Shown piece by piece: positions 54,272 to 62,638 of a stretch of 64,000 nt of DNA (within the stretch, counting starts at the first letter, position 1; every line of letters begins with the position of its first letter). The stretch comes from Microbulbifer sp. ALW1 (GTDB lineage: Bacteria; Pseudomonadota; Gammaproteobacteria; Pseudomonadales; Cellvibrionaceae): positions 82,001 to 146,000 of the forward strand of contig NZ_CP047569.1 in NCBI RefSeq assembly GCF_009903625.1, given 5' to 3'. The notes beneath the pieces are model-generated. The model was not told the origin of the DNA. It worked only from the letters and a program-made list of their open reading frames with translations, and made no database searches. A program made the position numbers and the translations under genes.

Positions 54272-55129
54272 TTATCTACGGATAAGCTGGGCTCCCTGCC
54301 CTCGCGCACGGAACCATTTGGTGATGATCACCTTTTCCCCGCGCACAACCGGCATGCCCCAGTGGATACTGTCCGGGTTTGGCGATCCATCCGTGTTCAG
54401 GCTATTCCAGATCAAGGCACAGCCGGCTTGCGGGACAAAACTTTTCTGCAACCGGGTAAACCGGGTTTCCCCGCCATCGCAGTCGTCGTTCAGATAGATC
54501 ATAAATGTCCAGGTGCGCTGGCCGCGCTCACTGGCGAACCGCTGATATTCCTCGCTGCCCGGCTCGAAATAATCTGTATGCGGCTTGAATTGCTGCCCCT
54601 GCCGATACCACTGTGCCTGAATGGATTCCGAATACGCAGGGTTGATACCGAGGGAATGACAGATGCGCCGATCGAGCTCCTGCGCCAGGGGGCTCTCCAT
54701 CAGTCCGAGGTCACAGGTGCAACTGGTTCGAAAGTCACGGTACTGGTCCATGGCATTGGTGGTCGTGGACGGTCGCAGGTGGGGCCTGACCAGATCAATG
54801 ATCTGCCGACATTCATCGGCAGTGAGAAAATTTTCCCACAGGAAAAGTTGCAGGCGACCGCCTGTATTAATCGGTAACGCGCCCAGTGGTTGCGCGCCGG
54901 AAGCTTCGATTTCGGTGGCCGTGGAGGTGTAACTTCTATCGGCCCGTTGCGCTGCATTAGCGGAAGCAAGCCGGGGATTTACCGGCCAGTAATTCAGTGT
55001 GCGCGCCACCAGGTCGGGACAGAAATCGTGGCCAATCAATATCCGGTAGAGCTCAGCCGTTTCACAGCCACGGTTGATATTGGTCTGGATCCAGTCGCGC
55101 CAGCTGACATCAAATTGGGTGATCGCCAT
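54272..55129 (-). CDS. Prolyl-4-hydroxylase-like 2-oxoglutarate/Fe(II) oxygenase
   Basis: The 285-residue protein has a helical N-terminal part (about 1-90) and a C-terminal P4H-type catalytic domain. The iron ligands lie in FKPHTDYFEPG and SIHWGMPVVRGEK, where the Lys two turns later in VIITKW binds 2-oxoglutarate; GQRTWTFMIYLNDDCDGGET is the characteristic P4H core strand. Bacterial relatives hydroxylate Pro in ribosomal factors or other proteins. The many Pro-rich linkers of the neighbouring secreted proteins make an effect on them tempting, but that is speculation; no signal peptide is present. It lies 79 bases after the modular GH26. Confidence 0.85.
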   Translation of the reverse strand: MAITQFDVSWRDWIQTNINRGCETAELYRILIGHDFCPDLVARTLNYWPVNPRLASANAAQRADRSYTSTATEIEASGAQPLGALPINTGGRLQLFLWENFLTADECRQIIDLVRPHLRPSTTTNAMDQYRDFRTSCTCDLGLMESPLAQELDRRICHSLGINPAYSESIQAQWYRQGQQFKPHTDYFEPGSEEYQRFASERGQRTWTFMIYLNDDCDGGETRFTRLQKSFVPQAGCALIWNSLNTDGSPNPDSIHWGMPVVRGEKVIITKWFRARGQGAQLIRR

Positions 55130-55166
55130 CGCTCTTCGCCTGTCTCTTTATTATTTTTAAATGAGC

Positions 55167-55201
55167 GCCCGGCCCCGTTGGCGACGCCAACGGAACCGGG
55201 C
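55167..55201 (-). terminator. Two-part hairpin after the modular GH26 gene
   Basis: A 6-bp outer stem GCCCGG/CCGGGC encloses an 8-bp inner stem CCGTTGGC/GCCAACGG. It lies eight bases past the GH26 stop on the minus strand and is followed by an A/T-rich tract, not a pure T-run. A rho-independent terminator is likely. Confidence 0.55.
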
Positions 55202-55208
55202 AGCTACT

Positions 55209-57164
55209 TTATTCCGACAGAATAAACCCATTCCCCTCTGTAATCAGTGACTTGAAGTGCGCTTTTACCGTCGAGTCCATCTGCACCCGGGTATCCGAGT
55301 ACTTGAAGTAGTTCTGCCCGGCCTGGTCCTGCGCATTGGCCCACTGGGGCTGGTTGCTCCAGTCGGCATTGATGTAATGCCAGGCTTTGGTGGAGGTGCG
55401 ATTGATCTCTCCATTTTTGTTATTGAACCACTGAAGGTCATTGTGCAATGTCACACTGCCATCGGGGCTCTGACCGGTGCTGTTGAACGGTAGCTTGAAA
55501 TCATACTGATGGAACAGGGCGCCGTGCGGCGTGGCCTCGGCAATGAAGTGCGGCAGGCCTTCGGCCTCGGCAATAGCGGCCTCTTCTCCCACGTCGGAGT
55601 CAAACTGCGACGAGCCCACCCAGTCTACATACTGTTTTCCGGGCCAGTAACCCTGCTCGGTATTGCCCAGGGTCGAGGTGGTGCGTCCGGTGCCGTGGAA
55701 AGAGTCCGACTGCCACACGTGGGCCACGTTGTTGACTCCGCGACCATCCATAAACGTGCGGATATATTTAAATGTTTCACGGAAGTTTACATCGGACCAG
55801 CCACCCGCATCGCCATTGAACTCGTAGCAGGTGCGCAGGAAGAAGCGGGTGTTCCCGTGCTCGTTGAAAAAGTCCGCGAGCTCTGTCAGCAAATCGTCGT
55901 AGGCACCACCGTTATACAGCGACGGCATCCGGTCATTACTCGGGCACCACAAACCGATGGAAACCACTGCCGGGCTGTAGGTATCAATCAGCCAGTCGAT
56001 GTTCATTTCTCCGGAACCCCAGTGATTCTGGCGGTAGCCATTGTCGAAACAACCGCTGGCGGAGTTGGAGCTGTAATCACCGACGCTCTTCAGTCCGTCG
56101 AGGCCTTTGAAGCAGTAGCTGCCGTCGTAATTGGACTCGCCGCGAGACAGGGTGGTGTACATGGTGAATCCACTGGGGCGCGGCAGGTCTGACTGCGCCA
56201 TATACCCTTGAATGGAAGCCTTGTCCTGGCCGACGATAAAGTAGCGCTGGCCATCGGCGGGAATAACCGGTTTGCCGGCACTGGGGGACGGTGTCGGCGT
56301 TGGAGTAGGAGTAGGAGTAGGAGTCGGTGTAGAACCGCTGCTGCCATGAAACTCGACATAATCCACATTCATCGCTGCATCGCCGGATTCGAAGACCAGT
56401 GCGACGGTCGCCCCTTCCGGGATCGCCACCGAGTGGGTTGCGGAGGTGTAGTTACCCGTCCAGCTGCCATTGCCACTGAACGGAATATCCCCGGCGTCAC
56501 TGCCGTTGATTTTCAGGGACAGTTTGCCACTGTTCTGAGAGGCGAAGTAAATGGTCAGAGACTCGGAAGCCGGTACATTGCTGAAACTGAAGCCGGCGCC
56601 ATTCTGGTAGATGTAGGCCACACCGGCACCACCGGAAGCAGCACCGTCGTTATAGATTTCTGCAACGCCGGACAGGCTACCGCTCTCCGCTTCCAGTTTG
56701 GTGGTCGCGGGTGTGGGCGTCGGGCTTGGCGTTGGCGTAGGGCTAGGTGAAGGTGTGGGTGTGGGTGTTGGAGTTGGAGTCGGTGTTGGGCTGGGCGCAG
56801 CCGAGCAGGAATCCGGAGTCATCGGCGGGTGCATTTCGCCGTACTGCGCCGGCGAGTAATAGCCGTCCACACCCGGTCCTTCCAGGCGGAACTCCACCTC
56901 ACCACCTGCGTAAGCGATATTGCTCACACACTGGCCGGGGGCGCAGCTGCTGTCGGAGTTCCACATCCACTGGCCGTTGTTGTAACCGGCCACCCACACG
57001 TTGCCACTGGCGGTGATAGTGGCATCGTTGAATACCAGATTGCCATTGTCGGTACACACGGATGCCGCCTGGGCGCGCTCGGACGCGAGGCCGGATCCAC
57101 AGCCGACCAGTGCACAGGCGATCGCCGTCGCTAACAGTTTCGGTTGATTATTATTTTGTATCAT
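55209..57164 (-). CDS. Modular secreted GH26, probable beta-1,3-xylanase with two N-terminal modules
   Basis: The 651-residue protein has, in order: signal (with a possible lipobox ALVGC at 19-22), module A (about 36-120: SVCTDNGNLVFNDATI, GGEVEFRLEGPGVDGYYSP), a Thr-Pro linker, a CBM6/35-like module (about 155-275: KLEAESGSLSG, GDAAMNVDYVEFHG), a second Thr-Pro linker and a GH26 domain (about 303-640). Acid/base E448 is in RTCYEFNGD, nucleophile E543 in HFIAEATPHG. Marine beta-1,3-xylanases are GH26 enzymes with C- or N-terminal CBMs, which fits; mannanase cannot be ruled out. The ribosome site is AAGGA. Confidence 0.85.
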   Translation of the reverse strand: MIQNNNQPKLLATAIACALVGCGSGLASERAQAASVCTDNGNLVFNDATITASGNVWVAGYNNGQWMWNSDSSCAPGQCVSNIAYAGGEVEFRLEGPGVDGYYSPAQYGEMHPPMTPDSCSAAPSPTPTPTPTPTPTPSPSPTPTPSPTPTPATTKLEAESGSLSGVAEIYNDGAASGGAGVAYIYQNGAGFSFSNVPASESLTIYFASQNSGKLSLKINGSDAGDIPFSGNGSWTGNYTSATHSVAIPEGATVALVFESGDAAMNVDYVEFHGSSGSTPTPTPTPTPTPTPSPSAGKPVIPADGQRYFIVGQDKASIQGYMAQSDLPRPSGFTMYTTLSRGESNYDGSYCFKGLDGLKSVGDYSSNSASGCFDNGYRQNHWGSGEMNIDWLIDTYSPAVVSIGLWCPSNDRMPSLYNGGAYDDLLTELADFFNEHGNTRFFLRTCYEFNGDAGGWSDVNFRETFKYIRTFMDGRGVNNVAHVWQSDSFHGTGRTTSTLGNTEQGYWPGKQYVDWVGSSQFDSDVGEEAAIAEAEGLPHFIAEATPHGALFHQYDFKLPFNSTGQSPDGSVTLHNDLQWFNNKNGEINRTSTKAWHYINADWSNQPQWANAQDQAGQNYFKYSDTRVQMDSTVKAHFKSLITEGNGFILSE

Positions 57165-57213
57165 CGCTAATCCTTATTTTCAGTTGTTTTTCGATGAGAA
57201 GTTTTCAAAGGCG

Positions 57214-57259
57214 CGACCCCCATTGCGCCGTTGGTGTCTTTTGCGCGCAATCGGGGTCG
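57214..57259 (-). terminator. Long imperfect hairpin after the di-haem gene
   Basis: Arms of 15 bases (57214-57228 and 57245-57259) pair with one mismatch around a 16-base loop, 25 bases past the di-haem protein stop. The 3' T-run on the minus strand is short (CCTTTG); on the plus strand TCTTTTTG follows, so stopping in both directions is possible. Confidence 0.5.
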
Positions 57260-57283
57260 TCTTTTTGAGAGACAGGGACAGGT

Positions 57284-60200
57284 TTAAAGCGAGCGCAAGA
57301 AACGCGCTATATCCGCTTTTTCACCCGCACTGAGTGCCGGAACACTGCCGTTACCATGGGCATCGATGGCAGCTTCCAGCGAGGTCGCGCGACCGTCGTG
57401 CATAAACAGGGTGGCTTTGCCATTGCGTTCCAACAGCTCCACGTTCTGGCCGATGGCCCAGAGCGCCGGGGTACGGAAGTCTCCGCCGGTACCGACATCC
57501 CACAGTTTCATATCCGTGTAGGGGCGGATGCTCAGATCCCGCGCCCACGCCGGTGCATCGCTGCGGGTTTTCTGGGTCGGCTGGTGGCAGCCGGCGCAAC
57601 CGGCCTCATGGAAAGCCACTTCACCTTCCGCCACTTGCGGGTCCACATAGGTGTCGTAATCACGCACCGGCACGTGCAGGGTTTCGGTGTACTTCACGAT
57701 CTGATCGAAGGTGTTTTCACCGATATCTGCCGGGGTCAATCCCAGGTCTGCCAGCAGCGCGTTTTCCGACTGCTCACGCACGCTTGCCACAGAGCCATCC
57801 CAGGTAAGCGCCACTTCCGCACCGGCAATCCACTGCAGAAGACCAACGCCGAAGGTAGCCGGCGCTACCAACGGGCCTTTCGCGGTCTGCACCACAAAGT
57901 CGGAGCGCCCATCACGGAAGTGACAGTCACCACAGGAGCCTTCGCCGGCGTCCTTGATCACGGTGCCGTTCACATCGGTGATCGCCACACCACCATCAAA
58001 CCCATCCTGATTGGGACGACCGCCCGGGACCTGCGACAGGCCATGGAAGGCGTGGTGACCCCAGATAAAGTCGTCCACATCCTCGGCGCTCTGCACCGTG
58101 GTCAACTGCTGGGTGAAGCGCGCGTTGCGCTCTTCGTCTTCCACCGGGTTACAGCCATTGGAGTGCACCATACGCACGCCGGCGGGCCCGGCCAGGTTCA
58201 GGCGCGGGTCACCGGTGGCAGTCGTAAAGCCCTGCCCCAGGGTGGTGTTCTGCATGGTGTTGTACACCTGGGAACTGATCGAGGTTCCGCCCGGGAAATT
58301 GTTCTGGGCGGTGGGAAAGGTCGCCTCCCAGCTGATGATCTGGCCGTAGTCGAAACTGTTCGCCGGCAGCGGGTAACTGTTGACGATGTACTGCGGGCCC
58401 TGACAGTTACCGGCTCCCCATTCAAATGCCTCGATCCGCAATGGACCGGTGCTGGCATTGGGCTGAATGGCAAACTCCCCTTCCCCATCGACAAACGTCG
58501 TGGTGTAACGCTCGAGACCGGAAGTCAGCGAATTGTTGTAGGGCGTCGCGTCGAACGAAACAAATTCTTCCGGACGATCTCGGGAGTGCGGGTGACCGTG
58601 GCGCTGCCAGTTAGCGCTGGTATAGGTCTTGGTTGCACGGTTGCGCGGATCGATGCGATCGCTCGGATTACTTTCGTCGTATTCGAACAGCGCGGTGTAA
58701 ACCCAGTTATCTTCCGGCTCAGCGTTTACCGTGCCGTAAATACGGTAGCGCAGGAAGTAATAGAACTTGCCGTAACAGGCCCCGGGGATTTCCGCGTTGT
58801 AGGGCCCCGCCAAAGTGCCGGGCATGTCAGCCTTGTGGAACTGGATCTGGTTGTTGGAACACCACAACTCTAGATTCGGATCCTTGGCAGAGCGCGGGTA
58901 ACCGTCACCGCCCCAGGGCGAGAACTGGGCGATCAAACCACCACTCAGGTCCGGCGTATGCCCGGGACGCCAGGTTAAGGTGCGGCCTTCGATATCAATC
59001 GCCATGCCCATCACCCGTGGAGTGAGTCCATTGATCGGCGTCTTGAGGGCCGGCGCCGGGTGATCCACCAGAGGCAACTGGGGAATCAATTGCGCATCCG
59101 CCAGTTCCCAGGTACTGAATTGGGTACCTTTGGTATCCGCCGGGCTGTGGTCACCGGCGTAGAAGTACAGTGGCTGGCTGTTGTAGGTGACATGGTAATC
59201 GGTCACTTCTACCGTGTTACCGCAATCGTCTTCGGTAGTGTAAGCGCGCTCGATGGTGCCGAAGCTACCGGTCACACCACCGGCCCCCACGAGATCCATC
59301 GGATCGGCAACGATGACTTTCGGCCAGTTGGTTTCACAGTCGCCAACACAATTACTGACGTTGTCGCTGTCGTTCAGGAAAGTGTAGAGCGCATAACCTT
59401 CGCGTCCGGTAGCCTCACCGCCGATCAGGCGCGCGAGGCCGGCTTCACCATTGGTGACCACCATTCCCACGGTAGGCTTGGGCGCAGGCGGTGCTACCGG
59501 GTCGCCGCCGCTGCCCGCGGTATAGCAGACGGCATCGGTAATCCCTTCACCGGGTTTGACCGTGATCTGGGAAATGCACTGGCCACCACCGAATTCATCA
59601 CCCTGTAAACGCATTTCCAGCGTGTAGGTGGTCTCCGGGTCTATGGCACCGAGATCGGTCTCATAGCGGTAATAGCTGTCGCCGGCCGCAGTGGTGTGCA
59701 GCACCTGGTTGCCGGCCTGATTGGGCGCGCTGCCCTGCAGGCCCCAGATCGCAAAGCCGCGACTCGCGCCCGCCTGCTCGGAATGGTAGGCAATACCGCT
59801 GCTGGTAAGCCCCGCTTCAAAGCCATCGCCAAAGTCCGCAGCCGGATCCCCTTCGGGAGCCTCGCAGCTCGGAGTCGGAGTCGGAGTCGGAGTCGGAGTC
59901 GGAGTCGGAGTCGGAGTCGGAGTCGGAGTCGGAGTCGGAGTCGGAGTCGGAGTCGGAGTCGGAGTCGGAGTCGGAGCAGTGTCTTCGGTGAACTCCACGA
60001 AGTCCACGTTCATTGCCGCATCGCCATTCTCGAAAAGAATCTCAATGCTATCACCAGCAGCAAGTGCAATGTTCAGGCTGGCAATCGCATAGCTGCCACC
60101 CCAGGCACCGGTGGCACTGAACTGCAGGTCTCCGGCATCGCTGCCGTTGACGCGCACACTGAGCTTGCCGGAATTTTCTGAAGCATAATGCACCCGGATG

Positions 60201-60880
60201 CCATTGGCCGCCGGCACATTGTCGATACGGAAACCGGAACCATCGGTATAGATATAGGCCACGCCCTGGCCGCCGGAAGCGGCGCCGTCACTGTAGACTT
60301 CCGCATCGCCCATCAGTGTCGCGGCCTCCGCTTCCACATGGGTTCCAGTCGGCGTCGGGGTAGGCGTCGGGGTAGGCGTCGGGGTAGGTGTCGGCGTAGG
60401 TGTGGGTGTCGGAGTAGGTGTCGGAGTGGGTGTCGGGCTAGGCGCAGATGAGCCATCACAGGCAGACGGCATTACCGACGGGTGCATACTGCTCTGGGGA
60501 TATGGCGAGTAATAGCCATCAACACCCGGACCCTCGAGGCGAAATTCCACTTCACCGCCGCTATAGGCGATATTACTTGCGCACTGGCCGCTCGTGCAGC
60601 TCAGCTCGGATGTCCACATCCAGCTGCCGTTGTTATATCCACCAACCCAGACACTGCCATTTGCGGTAATAGCATCATCCTTGAAAACCAGATTGCCATC
60701 TTCGGTACATACCGACGCGGCAATGGCCGGCAGCGCACTCATCGACGCAATGCCGGCAACGGCAATCGCCAACTTCAGCGGGGTTGCGCTGCGCCGTTCA
60801 TTTGCAGCTACAGCTGGAGAGGCTACGCAGGTGTCGCTGCCGCTACTGCGTAACATATTTCTGTTCATGGGACTGTTCAT
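57284..60880 (-). CDS. Secreted multidomain di-haem protein with carbohydrate-binding-like modules
   Basis: The 1198-residue protein has a signal peptide (about 34-55), module A (about 56-141) and a CBM6/35-like module (about 183-305), both very similar to those in the modular GH26; two Thr-Pro linkers; a third beta-rich module (about 355-470); a lipoprotein_15/YxWxxD-like domain (about 480-640, GYALYTFLNDSDNVSNC); an unknown middle (about 650-960); and a C-terminal di-haem region with CGDCH at 983 and CAGCH at 1095, resembling DUF1111/thiol-oxidoreductase-type proteins. It probably shuttles electrons at the substrate surface. The ATG at 60880 has AGGGTGG upstream. No LPMO gene is in the window. 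Confidence 0.85.
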   Translation of the reverse strand: MNSPMNRNMLRSSGSDTCVASPAVAANERRSATPLKLAIAVAGIASMSALPAIAASVCTEDGNLVFKDDAITANGSVWVGGYNNGSWMWTSELSCTSGQCASNIAYSGGEVEFRLEGPGVDGYYSPYPQSSMHPSVMPSACDGSSAPSPTPTPTPTPTPTPTPTPTPTPTPTPTPTPTGTHVEAEAATLMGDAEVYSDGAASGGQGVAYIYTDGSGFRIDNVPAANGIRVHYASENSGKLSVRVNGSDAGDLQFSATGAWGGSYAIASLNIALAAGDSIEILFENGDAAMNVDFVEFTEDTAPTPTPTPTPTPTPTPTPTPTPTPTPTPTPTPTPTPSCEAPEGDPAADFGDGFEAGLTSSGIAYHSEQAGASRGFAIWGLQGSAPNQAGNQVLHTTAAGDSYYRYETDLGAIDPETTYTLEMRLQGDEFGGGQCISQITVKPGEGITDAVCYTAGSGGDPVAPPAPKPTVGMVVTNGEAGLARLIGGEATGREGYALYTFLNDSDNVSNCVGDCETNWPKVIVADPMDLVGAGGVTGSFGTIERAYTTEDDCGNTVEVTDYHVTYNSQPLYFYAGDHSPADTKGTQFSTWELADAQLIPQLPLVDHPAPALKTPINGLTPRVMGMAIDIEGRTLTWRPGHTPDLSGGLIAQFSPWGGDGYPRSAKDPNLELWCSNNQIQFHKADMPGTLAGPYNAEIPGACYGKFYYFLRYRIYGTVNAEPEDNWVYTALFEYDESNPSDRIDPRNRATKTYTSANWQRHGHPHSRDRPEEFVSFDATPYNNSLTSGLERYTTTFVDGEGEFAIQPNASTGPLRIEAFEWGAGNCQGPQYIVNSYPLPANSFDYGQIISWEATFPTAQNNFPGGTSISSQVYNTMQNTTLGQGFTTATGDPRLNLAGPAGVRMVHSNGCNPVEDEERNARFTQQLTTVQSAEDVDDFIWGHHAFHGLSQVPGGRPNQDGFDGGVAITDVNGTVIKDAGEGSCGDCHFRDGRSDFVVQTAKGPLVAPATFGVGLLQWIAGAEVALTWDGSVASVREQSENALLADLGLTPADIGENTFDQIVKYTETLHVPVRDYDTYVDPQVAEGEVAFHEAGCAGCHQPTQKTRSDAPAWARDLSIRPYTDMKLWDVGTGGDFRTPALWAIGQNVELLERNGKATLFMHDGRATSLEAAIDAHGNGSVPALSAGEKADIARFLRSL
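59870..59971 (-). repeat. Hexanucleotide array encoding a Thr-Pro linker (17 units)
   Basis: Seventeen perfect CGGAGT units (minus strand ACTCCG = Thr-Pro) form a 102-base array inside the di-haem gene. A shorter, varied Gly/Val-codon-like array that also encodes Thr-Pro lies near 60350-60440. Similar but degenerate tracts encode the linkers of the modular GH26. Perfect identity suggests recent expansion by slippage. Confidence 0.95.
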
Positions 60881-61356
60881 TCGCCACCCTGAATTTATCG
60901 CTATTAGTTTCGGGTATGCACTGGGTGCATCTTTTCTCATCAGCGAATCTGGGCGACAACAGGTGCGACGCAATCTCGCACCCATACAGGTACTCCACTA
61001 AAAACCGATCGTCATAAAACAATCACAGGTATGTTTTAACGTGGGTCATTGAGCACTGGAATCGCACAGATCCAGTGCATAGAAAAGCACACTGATCAGC
61101 AGCTTCAATAGCAATCCACGCCAGAAATACGGTGTTCGAATCCCCATGCTCAGGCAGAGCGTTCAGCGCGCGTTCGAACTCACGCGGCACCAGAACCCGA
61201 ACCCTAAACTCCAGTAGCGCCGGGGGCTTCCGTCAATAAACCCGTTGCGCTTCAAGCGGGTTCGAGTAACCAACCGCTTCGGGTTCGAATTCTTTTTTTT
61301 AGTGAATTTTAAGATTCGAACCAGAATTACCCTCGAAAATCGGCGCTATCCGAGAT
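60881..61356. other. Intergenic region with TTCGAA-like repeats
   Basis: This 476-base gap contains the promoter of the di-haem gene (minus strand). Repeats around TTCGA occur near 61134, 61172, 61261, 61284 and 61315, with two copies of CGGGTTCGA at 61257 and 61279. A T-run (61292-61299) follows. No gene is seen. The repeats may be regulator sites. Confidence 0.5.
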
Positions 61357-62589
61357 TCACTCCTGGGTTGCCGGCTTCCGCCCCGTTTTGGGGCCGTACT
61401 GTCCCCGGTATTGCGAAGGGGTCATCCCCATACGCTTTCTAAACAGCGTATTGAAGGAAGATTTGCTGCGGAATCCCGCGTCTTCATAAATCTTCTGGAT
61501 CGAGACGCAAGCCGGGTCTTCACTGCGCAACCGCTGCTTGATCTCTTCAATCCGGTAATGATTTACAAACTCATAAAAGTTTTTCTCAAAATGCCGATTG
61601 ATGGCCTGCGACACCACACGCAAGGGCTGATCTGCAGCTTCCGCAAACTGTTCGACCGTCAGATCCGGACGTCGGTACCAGTGTTCCACTTCCATTAATT
61701 CACGCAGTTTTGCGAGTAGCGCATCACTAAACGGCACTTCTTTCTCGGCTTCAGGAACATCGGCTGCCGGCAGTTTCAGGGCAATACCGACGATCCGCAT
61801 GCCCTGGGTAAGCCCAAAAAGGACGGCGCCGGTCAGCAGGAAAATCTCAAGCAGACTGGGAAGGTGAATGACCGTATGCCGCAGCACCGGCCAGCCAGTG
61901 ACCGGCATAAACGGCGGCACCAGCGCCATTGCCCAGATCAGCGCAAAACCACTGGTCATTACCATCAGCCACAGTGGATCCACCGCATCCAGATTTCCGT
62001 AGTAATGTTGAATCTGTTGCTTGTAGCGGCGCAAGTGCCAAAGAGTGAGCAACGCGTACAGGGTATTCATCCCAAAGGACACGGTTGCAATAAAAATGTG
62101 GGGTCGCCAGAAAATGTCCACCATTCCCTCACCAAACAAGCCCAGTGGTGAAACCACCGCGGCAAGTGAAAAGGCGACCAGCGGGACGAGCAAGAAGCTG
62201 CCCCTGACAGAACCTGGATAAATCAGGGAATTGACATAGTGAAAGAGAAACGCACCGGGAAAGTAAAAAACCAGCGCCAGGGCACTGAAAAACCAGCCCC
62301 CGACATTGTGCCCAAACCAGCCAGAGATGATCGGATTGTAGGTGAGCAAAAACACCAGTTCCGTCAAACCCACCAGAAAAACAAAGCCGGCCAGGATGTT
62401 CGCACTGTGGCGGCGCGATCGAATCTGCACCGGTGAATCGCCCCGCACTTCGGCATACAGACGAATCAACGCCCGGCTGTGTAGCAGGTAGAATATGGCA
62501 AACAGTGCAGACTCGATAAACAGTATCCAGATCAGGATATCGTAGCCATTGAATACCGGTTTGCTTAGCGCTTCATAGAAGCCTCTCAT
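61357..62589 (-). CDS. Membrane-embedded AraC-family regulator
   Basis: The 410-residue protein joins a seven-helix membrane part (about 20-270; ILIWILFIESALFAIFYLLH at the start) to a C-terminal AraC DNA-binding domain (about 300-405) with both helix-turn-helix motifs (LTVEQFAEAADQPLRVVSQA and the IYEDAGFRSKSSFNTLFRKR signature). Such proteins probably sense a ligand in the membrane or periplasm and bind DNA directly, without a kinase. It lies at the end of an operon with the oxidoreductase and sugar porter, and next to the di-haem gene. Confidence 0.88.
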   Translation of the reverse strand: MRGFYEALSKPVFNGYDILIWILFIESALFAIFYLLHSRALIRLYAEVRGDSPVQIRSRRHSANILAGFVFLVGLTELVFLLTYNPIISGWFGHNVGGWFFSALALVFYFPGAFLFHYVNSLIYPGSVRGSFLLVPLVAFSLAAVVSPLGLFGEGMVDIFWRPHIFIATVSFGMNTLYALLTLWHLRRYKQQIQHYYGNLDAVDPLWLMVMTSGFALIWAMALVPPFMPVTGWPVLRHTVIHLPSLLEIFLLTGAVLFGLTQGMRIVGIALKLPAADVPEAEKEVPFSDALLAKLRELMEVEHWYRRPDLTVEQFAEAADQPLRVVSQAINRHFEKNFYEFVNHYRIEEIKQRLRSEDPACVSIQKIYEDAGFRSKSSFNTLFRKRMGMTPSQYRGQYGPKTGRKPATQE

Positions 62590-62638
62590 CGGATAAGGAC
62601 CTGTGTTTCATTATTTTTCTACTGGCCACTATAAATGA

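Noticed and set aside
59870..59971. CRISPR array
   Set aside because: Units are six bases, coding and without spacers.
57284..60880. Lytic polysaccharide monooxygenase domain
   Set aside because: No mature N-terminal His after the signal peptide and no AA10-type His motif was found.
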